Below are positions 48,908-61,016 of a stretch of 64,000 bases of DNA, one piece after another. Numbering within the stretch: position 1 is the first letter of the stretch; each line of letters starts with the position of its first letter. Origin of the DNA: Medicago truncatula. Lineage: Eukaryota; Streptophyta; Magnoliopsida; Fabales; Fabaceae. The notes under the pieces are model-generated. The model was not told the DNA's origin. It searched no databases and saw only the letters and a list, made by a program, of their open reading frames with translations. The position numbers and the translations under genes were made by a program. The stretch is from NCBI RefSeq assembly GCF_003473485.1, contig NC_053045.1, positions 49,456,494 through 49,520,493 of the forward strand, in the 5' to 3' direction.

Positions 48908-49462
48908 AGTCTCCATCGCTGCCGATCAGGAAGGTTCACTCCGAATCAGAACAACCGTTCACAAGCTCGTCGTTTAGGGTTTGATTACGATTTAATTACC
49001 GAAGGAACAATCACATCTTGTTGTTCTTCTTCTTCGGTTCGATTCAATCTCAAACCCTAATTACTCTTCATATGGCTTCTCCAAGTTTCTGATTTGTATT
49101 CGCTGGATTTGGATTCGCCTTATTCTCACGCTAAACAGTTCCCAAGGAAGGTTTTTTGGTCCGTTCGTGATTCAGAGTTTTGTAACGAAGAGGAAGCTTC
49201 AGTCAAGAATTAATCAAGTGAATCTCATTGGCTTGATCGGTTCGATTTGTGTTCGATCCTAACCTTAGTATAATCTGCAAGTTTAGGGAAGAGAAAAAAG
49301 AGGAAAAAAATAGCTTGAATTTATTGTACTGTTTTTGATTTTTTGAGTTTCAATATCAGGGTTTTCTATTAGTTATTATTTTTATAATTTCAGAGGCCCT
49401 TTGTGTTTTGTTATTGCTTTGGTAAATTAATCATCTTTTATAGATTGAAAGAGATATATACC

Positions 49463-52400
49463 ATGGCGGTGTATTATAAATTTAAAAGTGCAAGAGATTA
49501 TGATTCAATTTCCATGGATGGTCCTTTCATCTCTGTTGGTACTTTGAAAGAAAAAATATTTGAATCAAAGCATTTAGGGAGAGGTACTGATTTTGATCTC
49601 GTCGTCACCAATGCCCAAACCAATGAAGGTTGGTTCTGATTGTTTTTTAATTCAACTTATTTTGAACTAGTGATTTTCGGGCGATTATATGAGTGAGTGT
49701 GTGAGTTTCAGGTTTCAATTTGGTGCTTAATTTTAAATTTTAAAAATAAACCATTTGGATAATACTTAGCTTTCATGTAGCCGACCCCACACAGTAGGAA
49801 AAGGCTTGGTTATCGTTGCCGTTGATAATCTTTTAACTTTGAGTCGTTGATAATCCTTAACTTTGACGAGGGGCTTCCAGGATAAACTTTACAGTATTAT
49901 CCTGTACCTCTCAAAAGTACAAATTTTTACCAATTTTATTTGAACATTAACTGAGACAGGTTGGATTTGAATGTCACTTTTCACAGCCTCAGATAAAACT
50001 GAATAATGTAAAAAAAAAAAACTAACAATTAAAAGGTCTATAGTAAGATGTAGTTGAGCTGCAATCTAGTTTTAGCAATTAAAAGTGCTCTACTTTGCTG
50101 CGGGGTTTTTCTTCAGTTGTTCATATATTAGGCTTCGTAAATAGCACATTTTCAGTTTTTACAGTTGATCTGTCTCTTGGAATTTCAGAATATCTTGATG
50201 AAGAAATGTTGATCCCTAAAAATACCTCAGTGTTAATTCGTCGGGTTCCAGGACGACCACGTTTACCAATTGTTACCGAACAAGAGTACTATCTCAAACC
50301 TTTAATCTCGTAATTACTATTATTGGATCTTTCACCATGCATTTGTCCATATAATTTTGTTAAAAGGGGAACTCATAATATATCACTTTCTGTTTATGTT
50401 CTCCATGTATATTGGCACATCCAGAAACTACATTGTTCATTTGTGTTTGTGAGATACATTATGTGTTCTTGAGTCGCGGCTGTATTTTGTTTTTTGCAGA
50501 CAAAAGGTGGAAAATAAGGTGGTGGACACTGAACCTGCTAACAGTAGCTTACCAGCTGATGATATGTCTGCCATGAAATATGTAAGTCTCTTTTTCTTGT
50601 CATTTTGTTTTCTTAGAAATAGTCCAGCTGCATTCTTTAGGGATTTGAGCACTTTGATCCTTCAACAGGTTGAAGATTCAGATTGGGATGAATTTGGCAA
50701 TGATTTGTATTCAATACCCGATCAACTTCCAGTTCAATCAATCAATATGATTCAAGAGGCTCCTCCAACAAGCACAGTTGATGAAGAAAGTAAGATTAAG
50801 GCATTGATTGATACTCCAGCGTTGGATTGGCAACAGTGAGTAAATTATTCTCCTTTCTTTGATGTGTTGTTTCGTACATATAATCAGCATAGGATGGAGT
50901 TGTAAGTATAATCATTAGATCTATGGAACCAAATATATACTATTTCTTTCCCTCCTACAAGAATGAGTAGTACCCTCTCTTATTCTTTTCAAGAGGAAAT
51001 GAAGATTCCTCGTCTCTGAAAGATCTGTATTGGAATAGTTGATCAATGTTTTTCCTACCAAAGTTAAGCTATGTTTGGATATCTAATGATTGGTGAAATG
51101 GAACTTATGGACGGAATCAAAGAGATGGGATGGGATAAAATGACTATATTATAATATCCCATACATCCAAAATTGGGTGATAAGAGGATTTAGACAGAAT
51201 GAACTCCAATCATAGCCTAAGGAATCATTATCCTTCAGAACATTTCATTCCACATGCCTAAAAGGGCTTTATTTTGGTAAAAACACTTGTATTATTGGAT
51301 TTCTAATGTTCTATGTTGATTCCATTTTTTTGCATGCAGTCAAGGTTCAGACTTTGGTGCTGGTAGAGGTTTTGGAAGGGGCATGGGTGGACGGATGGGT
51401 GGTGGACGTGGTTTCGGTGATTCTCTTTCATTCATTATTCGATAATTTTTTTTTATTGATTTGCTTCGTTGAATGTTAATGAACTAATGGCTAATGTTTA
51501 TTTACTTCCTGAGCAGGGTTGGAGCGGAAAACACCTCCACAAGGCTATGTATGTCACAGATGCAAGGTGCCTGGTATGTTAAAATTTCTAAATTTTATAA
51601 TTCCCTGTCTACAAAATGCCGGATACCAATGTCAGTTCGTGCAGCTTACTTTTTCTTCTCACTTTTGTTTAGGACATTTCATTCAGCACTGCCCCACAAA
51701 TGGTGATCCAAATTATGACGTCAAGAGAGTCAAGCAACCTACTGGTATTCCTAGATCTATGCTGATGGTAAATCCACAAGGTTCCTATGCTTTGCCAAAT
51801 GGTTCGGTAGCTGTTTTGAAGCCAAATGAGTGAGTATATCTTGATTCTTCTCGTCCATTCTGTTATATGTAGACATGAAGTTGAGTTTCATGTTTTCTTT
51901 TAAAACAGGGCTGCTTTTGAGAAAGAAATGGAAGGGATGCCATCTACTACCCGATCTGTCGGGGATCTGCCACCTGAGCTCCACTGCCCCTTGTGCAGTA
52001 ATGTTATGAAAGATGCTGTGTTGACAAGCAAGTGCTGTTTTAAAAGTTTCTGTGACAAATGTATGTATTTATGCTTATGTAGTGGTTATTCTAGTTTTCA
52101 GAATTTGAATATCATACTAATATTCTTCGTAGTCCCTCTTCCTCATTGAGAAGGCACTAAATATTTAAGATGTTGTAATGCTATTTTTGGTCCTGATCTA
52201 TTGTATATAATGTAATCTTACACTGAAGTTATGTTGTATAATTCTGAAAATTCTTTTCAGGTATTAGGGACTATATTATTTCCAAGTCAATGTGCGTATG
52301 TGGTGCAATGAATGTTCTTGCAGATGATCTTTTACCTAATAAGACATTAAGAGATACCATCAATCGCATACTGGAGTCAGGCAATAGCAGTACTGAAAAT

Positions 52401-52842
52401 GCTGGGAGCACTTATCAAGTTCAAGGTTATTGAAACTGTTATGATTTTACTTTTCCTTGGACCATCACTGGCCATCAATTGTCACATTTACATTTTTTTT
52501 TCTTTTCATTTTTCAGATATGGAGTCTGCTCGCTGTCCACAACCTAAGATTCCATCTCCAACGTCATCTGCTGCCTCTAAGGGAGGACTAAAGATTTCAC
52601 CTGTTTATGACGGAACAACAAATATACAGGATACAGCTGTTGAAACAAAGGTCGTTTCTGCTCCACCGCAGACATCGGAACATGTTAAGATACCTAGAGC
52701 CGGTGATGTATCTGAAGCTACTCATGAATCTAAGAGTGTGAAGGAACCAGTGTCTCAAGGGAGTGCCCAGGTTGTTGAGGAAGAAGTGCAGCAAAAGTTG
52801 GTTCCTACTGAAGCAGGTAATGTAGATTGTTACTGTGTCATC

Positions 52843-52889
<47 letters not shown>

Positions 52890-55800
52890 TGGTGGTGGTT
52901 GTTATGTGTGTGCTTCTTGAATATGATTTGGTGGAAAATGGATGATAGTAAGACACTATTTCTTGAACCACCAAAAATCCATTTTGTTTGTTGATTTTCT
53001 GTTCGGGTATTCTCATTTGATTTTTTTGATTTTGCAGGAAAGAAAAAGAAAAAGAAGAAAGTCCGTATGCCTACAAATGGTAAATCTACTGTTTTGTCTC
53101 TGACATTTATCTTAGTATTTACAAAATATAATAATGGATCTGGTTTTGTATAATGCTGCATTCAGTGGAACAGGGAAATACAAATGTTTTTACCTTGGTA
53201 GCAATTGTAAATAATTCTTAATTATCATGCAGATTTTCAGTGGAAACCCCCACATGATCTTGGGGCTGAGAACTATATGATGCAAATGGGCCCACCTCCC
53301 GGCTATAATCCATACTGGAATGGCATGCAACCTTGCATGGATGGATTTATGGCACCGTATGCTGGTCCAATGCATATGATGGATTATGGTCATGGCCCCT
53401 ACGACATGCCATTTCCAAATGGCATGCCTCATGACCCGTTTGCAAATGGAATGCCTCACGACCCATTTGGCATGCAAGGTTACATGATGCCTCCTATTCC
53501 GCCTCCGCCTCATAGGTATGCAATTTATGTTTGTCAAATTTAAGCACTTATCTGCTAGCACCTCTCTCACACACACATCATACATCGCACACACAAATTC
53601 TAGGATATTATACCTTCTTCATGCTGAGAGATGGACTTGAGGGTTGCAGTGAATACCAATAGTGAATGTGGTGGCTTGTTTGTCTGACTATATGCTAATA
53701 ATAATACATTGTTCTAAAAAATGTCACATTGTAATATAATAATTATGACCGTGTTCAGGGATCTTGCTGAGTTCAGTATGGGGATGAACGTTCCACCCCC
53801 AGCTATGAGTAGAGAGGAGTTTGAAGCTCGTAAAGCCGATGCGAGGAGGAAGCGTGAAAATGAGCGGCGGGTTGAAAGGTACAAATGGAACTTGAATGGT
53901 TATGTCATGTTTTGATATGCTTGATTGAGAAATTTGCTAATTTTAATTCAGAAGTCAGACATTTTGTACCATTGTTGGATGGCAACATATTAGACATTAT
54001 CATTTGGGTTTGATATCCTTGTTACATTTTGTATGAAGTTTTGACCTCCTGCATATGTTTAGTATCTCATGGTGTGTTACATTAACATTTCAGTAAATTT
54101 TGTTTCATGACAGAGGGGATTGGAATTTTATCTGGAATTTTATTATTCAAGAGATAGTTTATTATCATCCTTTCCCCCTCTTGATGAGGATTCTTGTTTA
54201 ATAATTGCAAATCACTGCTCTACATGTGCTAAATTCTTCCTTAGCTTTACCACCTAGTGAAATGTGTTGCTAAGTTTATTAATTGTCAAAGTTAAGATGT
54301 TGTGAATGGTTGACCAAGGTTCTCATGGTTCTTTTGTTGCGTAGTTGTATTTAGTGCAGGGGACTGAACTATGTTTTATTTCTTTCCTCATTGTTTTTGA
54401 TTAGTTTATTTCCTAATGAAACAGGGATTTCTCCAAGGATCGAGATTTTGGTAGGGAAGTGAGCAGTGTTGGGGATGTTTCTTCAATAAAATCAAAAACT
54501 GTATGTACTTTTTATTGTCTTAATTTTCATCCCTCTCTCTTTGGACTTTTATGCGCCTGTGACTTTTTGTGGTTTTTCTACCTAAAGTTTGCCCAGAATC
54601 CTCCAGCATGCAGAAGAACATTGATTGCATTAGATAATACTAGTAATTATTTTTGTTCCTTTAATTATATAGCAGTATTTGGCAATTATTTCATGTGGCT
54701 CCATTCATTGATAAAAAGATTTGTTTATCAAGCGATTCTCTGGTTGAGGGAAGGATGCCCATTTGTCTTGCCATTATTTTATGGTCCACAGCAACAAATG
54801 GTTTAATGAGGGTTAAAGGAAAACGATGAAAATTAAATAGCTACATCGCCACATATGGTTCAGTGCTGTTACTAAATCTCCACTGCTCCAGTGTCGGAAG
54901 GACATGCTTTAAAAAATTAAATCTTCGCAGTTTGAAGTGTTGTCTTTGGATTCTAATTGGGTGCACTAACAAGTTTTTGTTGATTCTTTCAAGATCATGG
55001 TTAATTTATTTTGCATTTGGTTTTCCAGATGGTAAATTAATGTTTTCTTGTGAGGGTGGATAGTTTGACTTCAAAAAATTTGTCTAGCCTGTGTGTAATC
55101 AAATTTATTTTGTGAATGATGTCAGTGGGAAATTTGACTGAGATTTTCATTTCATTCAAATGGCAGCTAAAGTATCCTGTGGCTTTTATTTTCAAGCAAC
55201 TTCTAGCTGTATTAGCAGCAAGCCTGGGGTACCTTAATGCCCCCACAAATTTTTCTTCTAGATCTATGCATCATTTTTTTCACATCATAAATCCCACATG
55301 CGACGCCTAACTAATGGTCCATATATTATTATTTAGAATAACAATTTTCCTTTTATTAAAAATAAGAAACTGAATTAAATCATAAATACTGCGAAAAGGC
55401 ATGTGTGATTCAGTAGGTTTGGAAAAAAGTTGTGATTCTTCAGCCTTGCATATTTCGTTTACTATGGTGAATTTTTTCATTAAACAAACAATTGAACTTA
55501 TCCAGCAAAAAAAAAAAAAAACAAATCTGATGCGTTTAACGATGGTAATGTTGGTCTCCTTCTGATATTTGTATGCCCTTTAATATTAAAAGCGTTTGGA
55601 TGAAACGACATAATCTTTTTGTAAGCTTGAAAATAATATAAATTTTAAGAAATACCATTATCTAAGTTGAAAAATTAGCAAAATTTAAAAACTACCGTAA
55701 CATAGTGTACATTTTTGAAATCTCGACATGTACATTTAATTATACTTCAAAAAAATACACATGCATTTAGATTTAAATTTTAGGGTAGGAACAAAAATAA

Positions 55801-56806
55801 TATTCATCTTGCCTTTAGATTTGGTCATTATCAATCATTGTAATCAGGTCTTGTGATTTCACGTATGTGGTGTTGATGCTATAGTATTCTTTTTTCTTTT
55901 TTACCGAATTTTATAGTTATTTTTTATGAAGTTATTTATTATTACTGGGGGTGTTAAAAATAATAACTAATTATGTGGGTCAAATAATTAGCTTTTATTA
56001 TGGGCTTATGGGTCTAACAGTTGGGCTTTACGACTTTGTTGCAGAAACCAATTCCACCGTCTTCAGCAAGCGATTATCATCAAAACCGTCACCGTTCAGA
56101 ACGGCCATCGCCAGATTCATCCCACCGTGAAGTTGAACCACCGCGTCCAACCAAAAGAAAATCAGATCACTCTGAACGCGAACGCGAAGACAGAGATCGA
56201 GACTACGACTACCATGACCGTCACCAGGATCGCGACTACGAGCACGACCGTCACCAGCACCGCCGTCATCACCACCGAACAGAAGCGTCGTCCAAGAAAT
56301 CAACAGATCCAGTCACCAAATCCACATCTAGGAAGTCATCGGAACCAGATATCAAATCCAAGTCCAGAAAATCATCTGAACCAGTGACTAAATCCTTATC
56401 TTTATCAAAGACAGCACAAACTACATCGGCGGAAGCAGCGGCCGCCGCAGCTGCAGATCGGAAGCAGAAGGCGAGTGTCTTCTCACGGATAAGCTTTCCT
56501 TCTGAGGAAGAAGCTGCTGCTGCTGCTAAAAAGAGAAAGTTGAGCGCTAGTTCTACAACTGAAGCATCCACCGCCGCTACCGCCAGTGTCTCTGCGAAAG
56601 CTCCTTCCACTACGCATCTGTCTAACGGAGGGAGGAAGAGCAAAGCTGTTATGGATGATTATGAATCTAGCGATGACGACGAGGATGACGAGAGGCATTT
56701 TAAACGGAGGCCGTCAAGGTATGAGCCGTCTCCACCGCCGCCGGTGGATGATTGGGTGGAGGAAGGAAGACACTCTAGAGGAACAAGAGATCGGAAGCAT
56801 AGATAG
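49463..56806 (+). CDS. PQT3: DWNN-CCHC-RING E3 ubiquitin ligase (PQT3/RBBP6 family)
   Basis: A 900-residue nuclear protein from 15 exons: 49463-49628, 50189-50285, 50500-50581, 50669-50835, 51340-51416, 51517-51573, 51673-51829, 51909-52060, 52261-52425, 52517-52816, 53038-53079, 53233-53515, 53759-53878, 54425-54500 and 56045-56806. The order matches RBBP6/Mpe1: an N-terminal ubiquitin-like DWNN domain (residues 3-76), a Gly/Arg-rich linker, a CCHC zinc knuckle at 209-222 (CHRCKVPGHFIQHC), and a RING finger at about 294-333 (CPLC..KCCFKSFCDKC..MCVCG). A Met/Pro/Gly-rich region with repeated NGMPHDPF follows, then a basic Lys/Arg/Ser-rich tail ending in RDRKHR. In Arabidopsis PQT3 is an E3 ligase that represses oxidative-stress tolerance; RBBP6/Mpe1 members also act in mRNA 3'-end processing. 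The last intron is 1.5 kb. The start ATG heads MAVYYKFKSARDYDSI, the conserved DWNN beginning. Confidence 0.93.
52846..52886. repeat. (TA)n microsatellite in PQT3-like intron 10
   Basis: An uninterrupted TA run of about 40 bases about 30 bp after the donor at 52817. Confidence 0.95.
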
Positions 56807-58049
56807 ATGAAGAATTTGGCATTTTGGAAGAGCTGTGTTGTTGCAGTGCTCGTTACGCTATGGAGTCATCACCAGCAAAAATCTTTACCTCTATCGATCC
56901 ATTTCGATGCTTAAAATAAACTTTGTTGGGATGATTTTTACAGTGTAACTTTTTTGTGACTCTACTATTATTAAGTTTCAATAATTTCGTCCATGTACAA
57001 TTATTATGTATGTCTTATTCAAATCTTATTAAATGAATCAGTTGCTTTGTTTTTTCATTCAAATTTCGTTTCTTTTCCTTTTCTTCTGCATTTTCTTTCC
57101 TGTTATTTCTGTATTTGCTTTGTTATGTTTGATTTAAGTGTCTTTTTCCCTTTGATTGAGATTGACAAGATATCAGTAAAAATATCCATTTATTAGTGGA
57201 AATGTTACCAAGATTGAACTTCATAAAATTTAGGAAATGGTTCATTTATTTACGAGGTAGAGGTAAATTCATTTTAGAAATAAATGAATTTTTTGTCAAG
57301 TAATCTAATCTCTTAAGTTGAATAAGTTGAAAATTTGAAGACCCTGCATACCTTAAGATGAATAAGCTGCATACCACAAGACACATTTTTTGTTGATGGA
57401 GTAGTAAAATAATTTTTGTGAAATACACTTATTTTTGTTATAATTATAATTATTTTACAGACCTTTTCAATTTCTTATTGAATAAGTATGAATAATCCAT
57501 TTTAAATAATCTGATAAAAACAATATTAATTATATCTAAGTATATAATTAGAAAACAAAAGCTAATTATATCTTGAGTTTTTAAAACCATTATTTTGAAA
57601 TAAAAATAAAAATACTAAAATTTCTACATATCATGTCTAGACTTTAGCATGTGAATAAATTTGGTGATGACACATTGTATGATTCTTCGTGACTAAACCT
57701 TATGTGCTTATCCCCTACAATCCACAGATTATGTCTAGACTTTGACATTAAAAATAGATCACGAAATTTGTTGGAATATATCTGCATACTTTTCATCTTT
57801 CAAGTAGAAATAGATAAAAATAACCAATTTGCTATTATGTATAATATATAGTTCGTTCAGTTGCGATCATAATTCCTCTTCCACGCATAGATGATTAGAT
57901 AGATCGTAGATATAGTAGATGTGATCATGTGATAAACTATGAAAGTTGTGAAAAAATAGAATACTTGATAAAATTTATTCAGCACTTATTCATGTGATCC
58001 CTATGTATGGCTTATATTAAACAAGATAACAGAAATTGTTCAACCGCTC
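56807..58049. other. Intergenic between convergent PQT3-like and oxidoreductase genes
   Basis: 3' flanks of both genes, AT-rich. No gene or clear transposon seen. Confidence 0.6.
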
Positions 58050-61016
58050 TCAAACTTGAAGGCCATCCATAACTTCCTGAATAGTAACAAATCGTCCATT
58101 TTCTATGGAAAGTTGTGCTGCAACTCCAATAGCAACAGATATTAATCCATCTTGAAGATCTACAGCAGGAACCTTTTCACCTTTACCTCTAATAGCACCC
58201 AAGAAGTTAAGATGTTCCAGATAGCTAGACCCATGGTGTAACCCATCATATCTGTAAAGCCCAAAAATCCAAATCAGTAAGAATTTTCATCAACTTTAAT
58301 TTGATTTCACCATCTCAAAGCTTAGTTGATCAATGAATAAACCATCTATTTAGTCCCTAACCTATCACTTTCCTATTTAGTCCCTAAACTATATAAATAG
58401 AATAAGTAGCTCCTGAAGTGTAAGAAATTCGCCAATTTAGTCCCAAACATCTTAATAGCAGGGACTAAGTTGACGGATTTTATATACTATAAGTACTATT
58501 TAGTCTATTAGATAGTTTAAGAGCTAAATTAGAGAGAGGATGATAAATTAGGGACTAAATGGATTGTTTATTCATTAATTAATTGATAAAATATTTAACA
58601 GAAACAGAAGGTACCACCCACTTTATCCGGGGATCTTCAGCTTTCACACTCTGGACACCATCTCGTCCTGCCTCACGCGTTCCCAACCTCACAACACTCT
58701 CAGGAACGAAAGCCTCACCCTGTTAAAAATATGCTTAAATTTAGATCCATAGCATGGTAACCATCTTGGCACATGAGTAAAAGAAGCACACTCGATTAAT
58801 ACAGATTGCATCTTGCATGTTTAGTGTAGTTTTGTATCATGCACATTAATCATTGGAAAGTATGGTTTATCAACCTAACCATCTTCAGGTAGTTGACACA
58901 AGAAATGCAATTGAAGATTATAAGTACTTTGAATGGCTGAGAGGGTAGAATTTTACCTTTCCAATATCACCAACAACAGATATTTCTTGCTCATTTTTAC
59001 TCCCTTCAGCAAACATACAAAGGTCAAGCATACCTCGAGAACCGTTGTCAAATTCAACTATAACATATGCATTGTCAATAATATCTGGCACCTGCCCAAA
59101 GTAAATTAGTCAATCGCAATAATAATGCAAAACAACATTACTTAGAGAAGAAATTCCATGCCAATTCAGATAAGAAATTCCTCATTATACATTTGTAAGA
59201 GTATCAGTTTTGAAACAAGCTCAGTGCACATTCCCTTTGCTAGATTAAGTATATTACAGTATAAAAAGATTATAATCAGTATTAATCAAGGAATATCTCA
59301 CACACTATCACAAAGAGTTATAAGTGAAGCTTGGTCTCAATGTAACTACAAGCCCCACATCTAGTTTACCTTTCCATCATATATTTCATCCTTGTGATTA
59401 ACATCAATAGCTCCAGAAGCCATCACACGAACAGGATTTGCACCAACAAAGAGCCTCATGAGATCAAAAAAGTGACAACACTTCTCTACCAGAGTTCCCC
59501 CTGAGTTAACGTTGAACCGATTCCAATTGTTCACCTATGACCAAATATCTTTATTTCAGCTTATTCAATACTAGAATCAAAACATGTAATGTAACCTTGT
59601 TTGGTACTAAATCTAACCTTAACCAAGAAAGGAAACCGATGCTCCCGAATTGATACCATCCTAACATGTCCGAGGCTTCCTCCGTTCACTATTTCTATCA
59701 GTTTTGCAACAGGAGGCATGTATCTATATTCCAGTCCAACCTGCACCAGTATATCTGGTCTCTTTCGAGCAGCGCGAACAACCTTATCCAAAAACATTAA
59801 TAAATTAGACCACAACCAAATAAATACTTATCAGAAGAACCAGCAGCACAAACCTGATGAAGTATTCTAATTATATATATTTTGTTTCAAAAACAATATA
59901 CATTATAAGTCAGTACACTGAGAGACCGGTTTGTGCCATCACCATTGCCATGAGTCCAGACAATATGTATATAAGTCAGTACAAAGAGATGACAGGCTGT
60001 TCAGACAATGATAAGACAGAGATTTTTAAATTGCGGTCACGAAGCGGTTGTGAGGTCATCAAAAACCTTGGTGTCGCAGACCTTTGTTTAAAACCCTCAT
60101 AAGACATCCAAACGGAAAAAGGAAAAAAAAATGTCATCTTTTTCAGCATACTTTACTTGTTTATGGAATTCTAAAGCTAAGATCAAAATTGCATTGCATA
60201 AGTATGGTTGTTGATATTCCAATTCTAGATGGAAAACCGGGGCATAAACAAGAAGGTATAAGAAATTACAAAACCTTTTTCCATGAAGACCACTCGTTCC
60301 CAGAAGCAGAAAACAATTCTAAGGAAGACAAGACAAGACAAGACAAAGTGACAAACCTCTTTGCAATGAGAGACGGTTGTGCAGAGTGGCTTTTCTACCA
60401 ATACATGATGTGGTTTGGAATGATTGATTATATCCATAAGAATGCTGTAATGTGTCATGTTAGGAGTAGATACGACCAAAACATCACACAGTCCACTGTC
60501 CAACAACTCCTTGTGACCTGAGAAAACCTTCAAATTGCATATAGATAGATTAGGTTCATTCTTTCTTTGAGAAGCAGAAAGAAAGAGCATAAAGATAATT
60601 TCAACTCATTGTTAGCCAGAATTTGTTCCATAAAATCAATTTTTTGAGAAATAATTTGGAAAGTATAACAAATTCATTGATGGTTAAATTTTTTTTCAAT
60701 TCATTTCAACTCAAAAAAACAGTGTCTATCCAAATTCAACTCGTTACAAGCACGTAAAAAGAAAGAGCATAATGGTTTGATTTGATACCTTAAGAGGCCA
60801 AGAAAAAGAGTGTGCTAAATTGATGGCGAGTTGTTGAGAGGGAAGGTGAGGGTCTGCGATGGCAACAACAGCAACATTTTCGTTGCAAAGATGGTGTAAA
60901 TTAATAAGATGTTCTCTTCCCATCATTCCAACTCCTATTATTCCATACTTTACTACTACTGTTGCAGTGGCCATGGATTTTGAATTTGATTTTGATTCTT
61001 CTATTAATTCACTCAC
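58050..61016 (-). CDS. Gfo/Idh/MocA-family NAD(P)-dependent oxidoreductase
   Basis: A 387-residue protein from seven exons on the minus strand: 60789-61016, 60357-60527, 59618-59782, 59370-59534, 58957-59091, 58622-58719 and 58050-58251. The N-terminus has a Rossmann dinucleotide fold ([19 protein letters not shown], then [10 protein letters not shown]). The family's VEKPL motif follows at about residue 124 ([11 protein letters not shown]), and a C-terminal alpha/beta substrate domain starts near [20 protein letters not shown] and includes [18 protein letters not shown], which holds the likely catalytic His. Relatives are sugar or inositol dehydrogenases, but the substrate of the plant protein is not evident. 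A second Met (60974) is a likely alternative start giving 373 residues, closer to homologues. Intron 6 carries a TIR element. Exon 2 and 3 acceptors (TTTGAAG, GATAAG) are weak but required by frame and homology. Confidence 0.9.
58332..58597. mobile_element. TIR element in oxidoreductase intron 6
   Basis: The left end CAATGAATAAACCATCTATTTAGTCCCTAACCTATC pairs with the right end GATAAATTAGGGACTAAATGGATTGTTTATTCATTA over about 35 bp. Internal TTTAGTCCC/GGGACTAA motifs repeat. It is non-coding and MITE-like; the superfamily is not determined. Confidence 0.7.

Noticed and set aside
52846..53161. Minus-strand frame encoding repeated Tyr-Ile
   Set aside because: It is a translation of the (TA)n microsatellite in an intron.
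56028..56643. Long minus-strand frames opposite the last PQT3-like exon
   Set aside because: They are antisense shadows of a Ser/Arg/Ala-rich coding exon.
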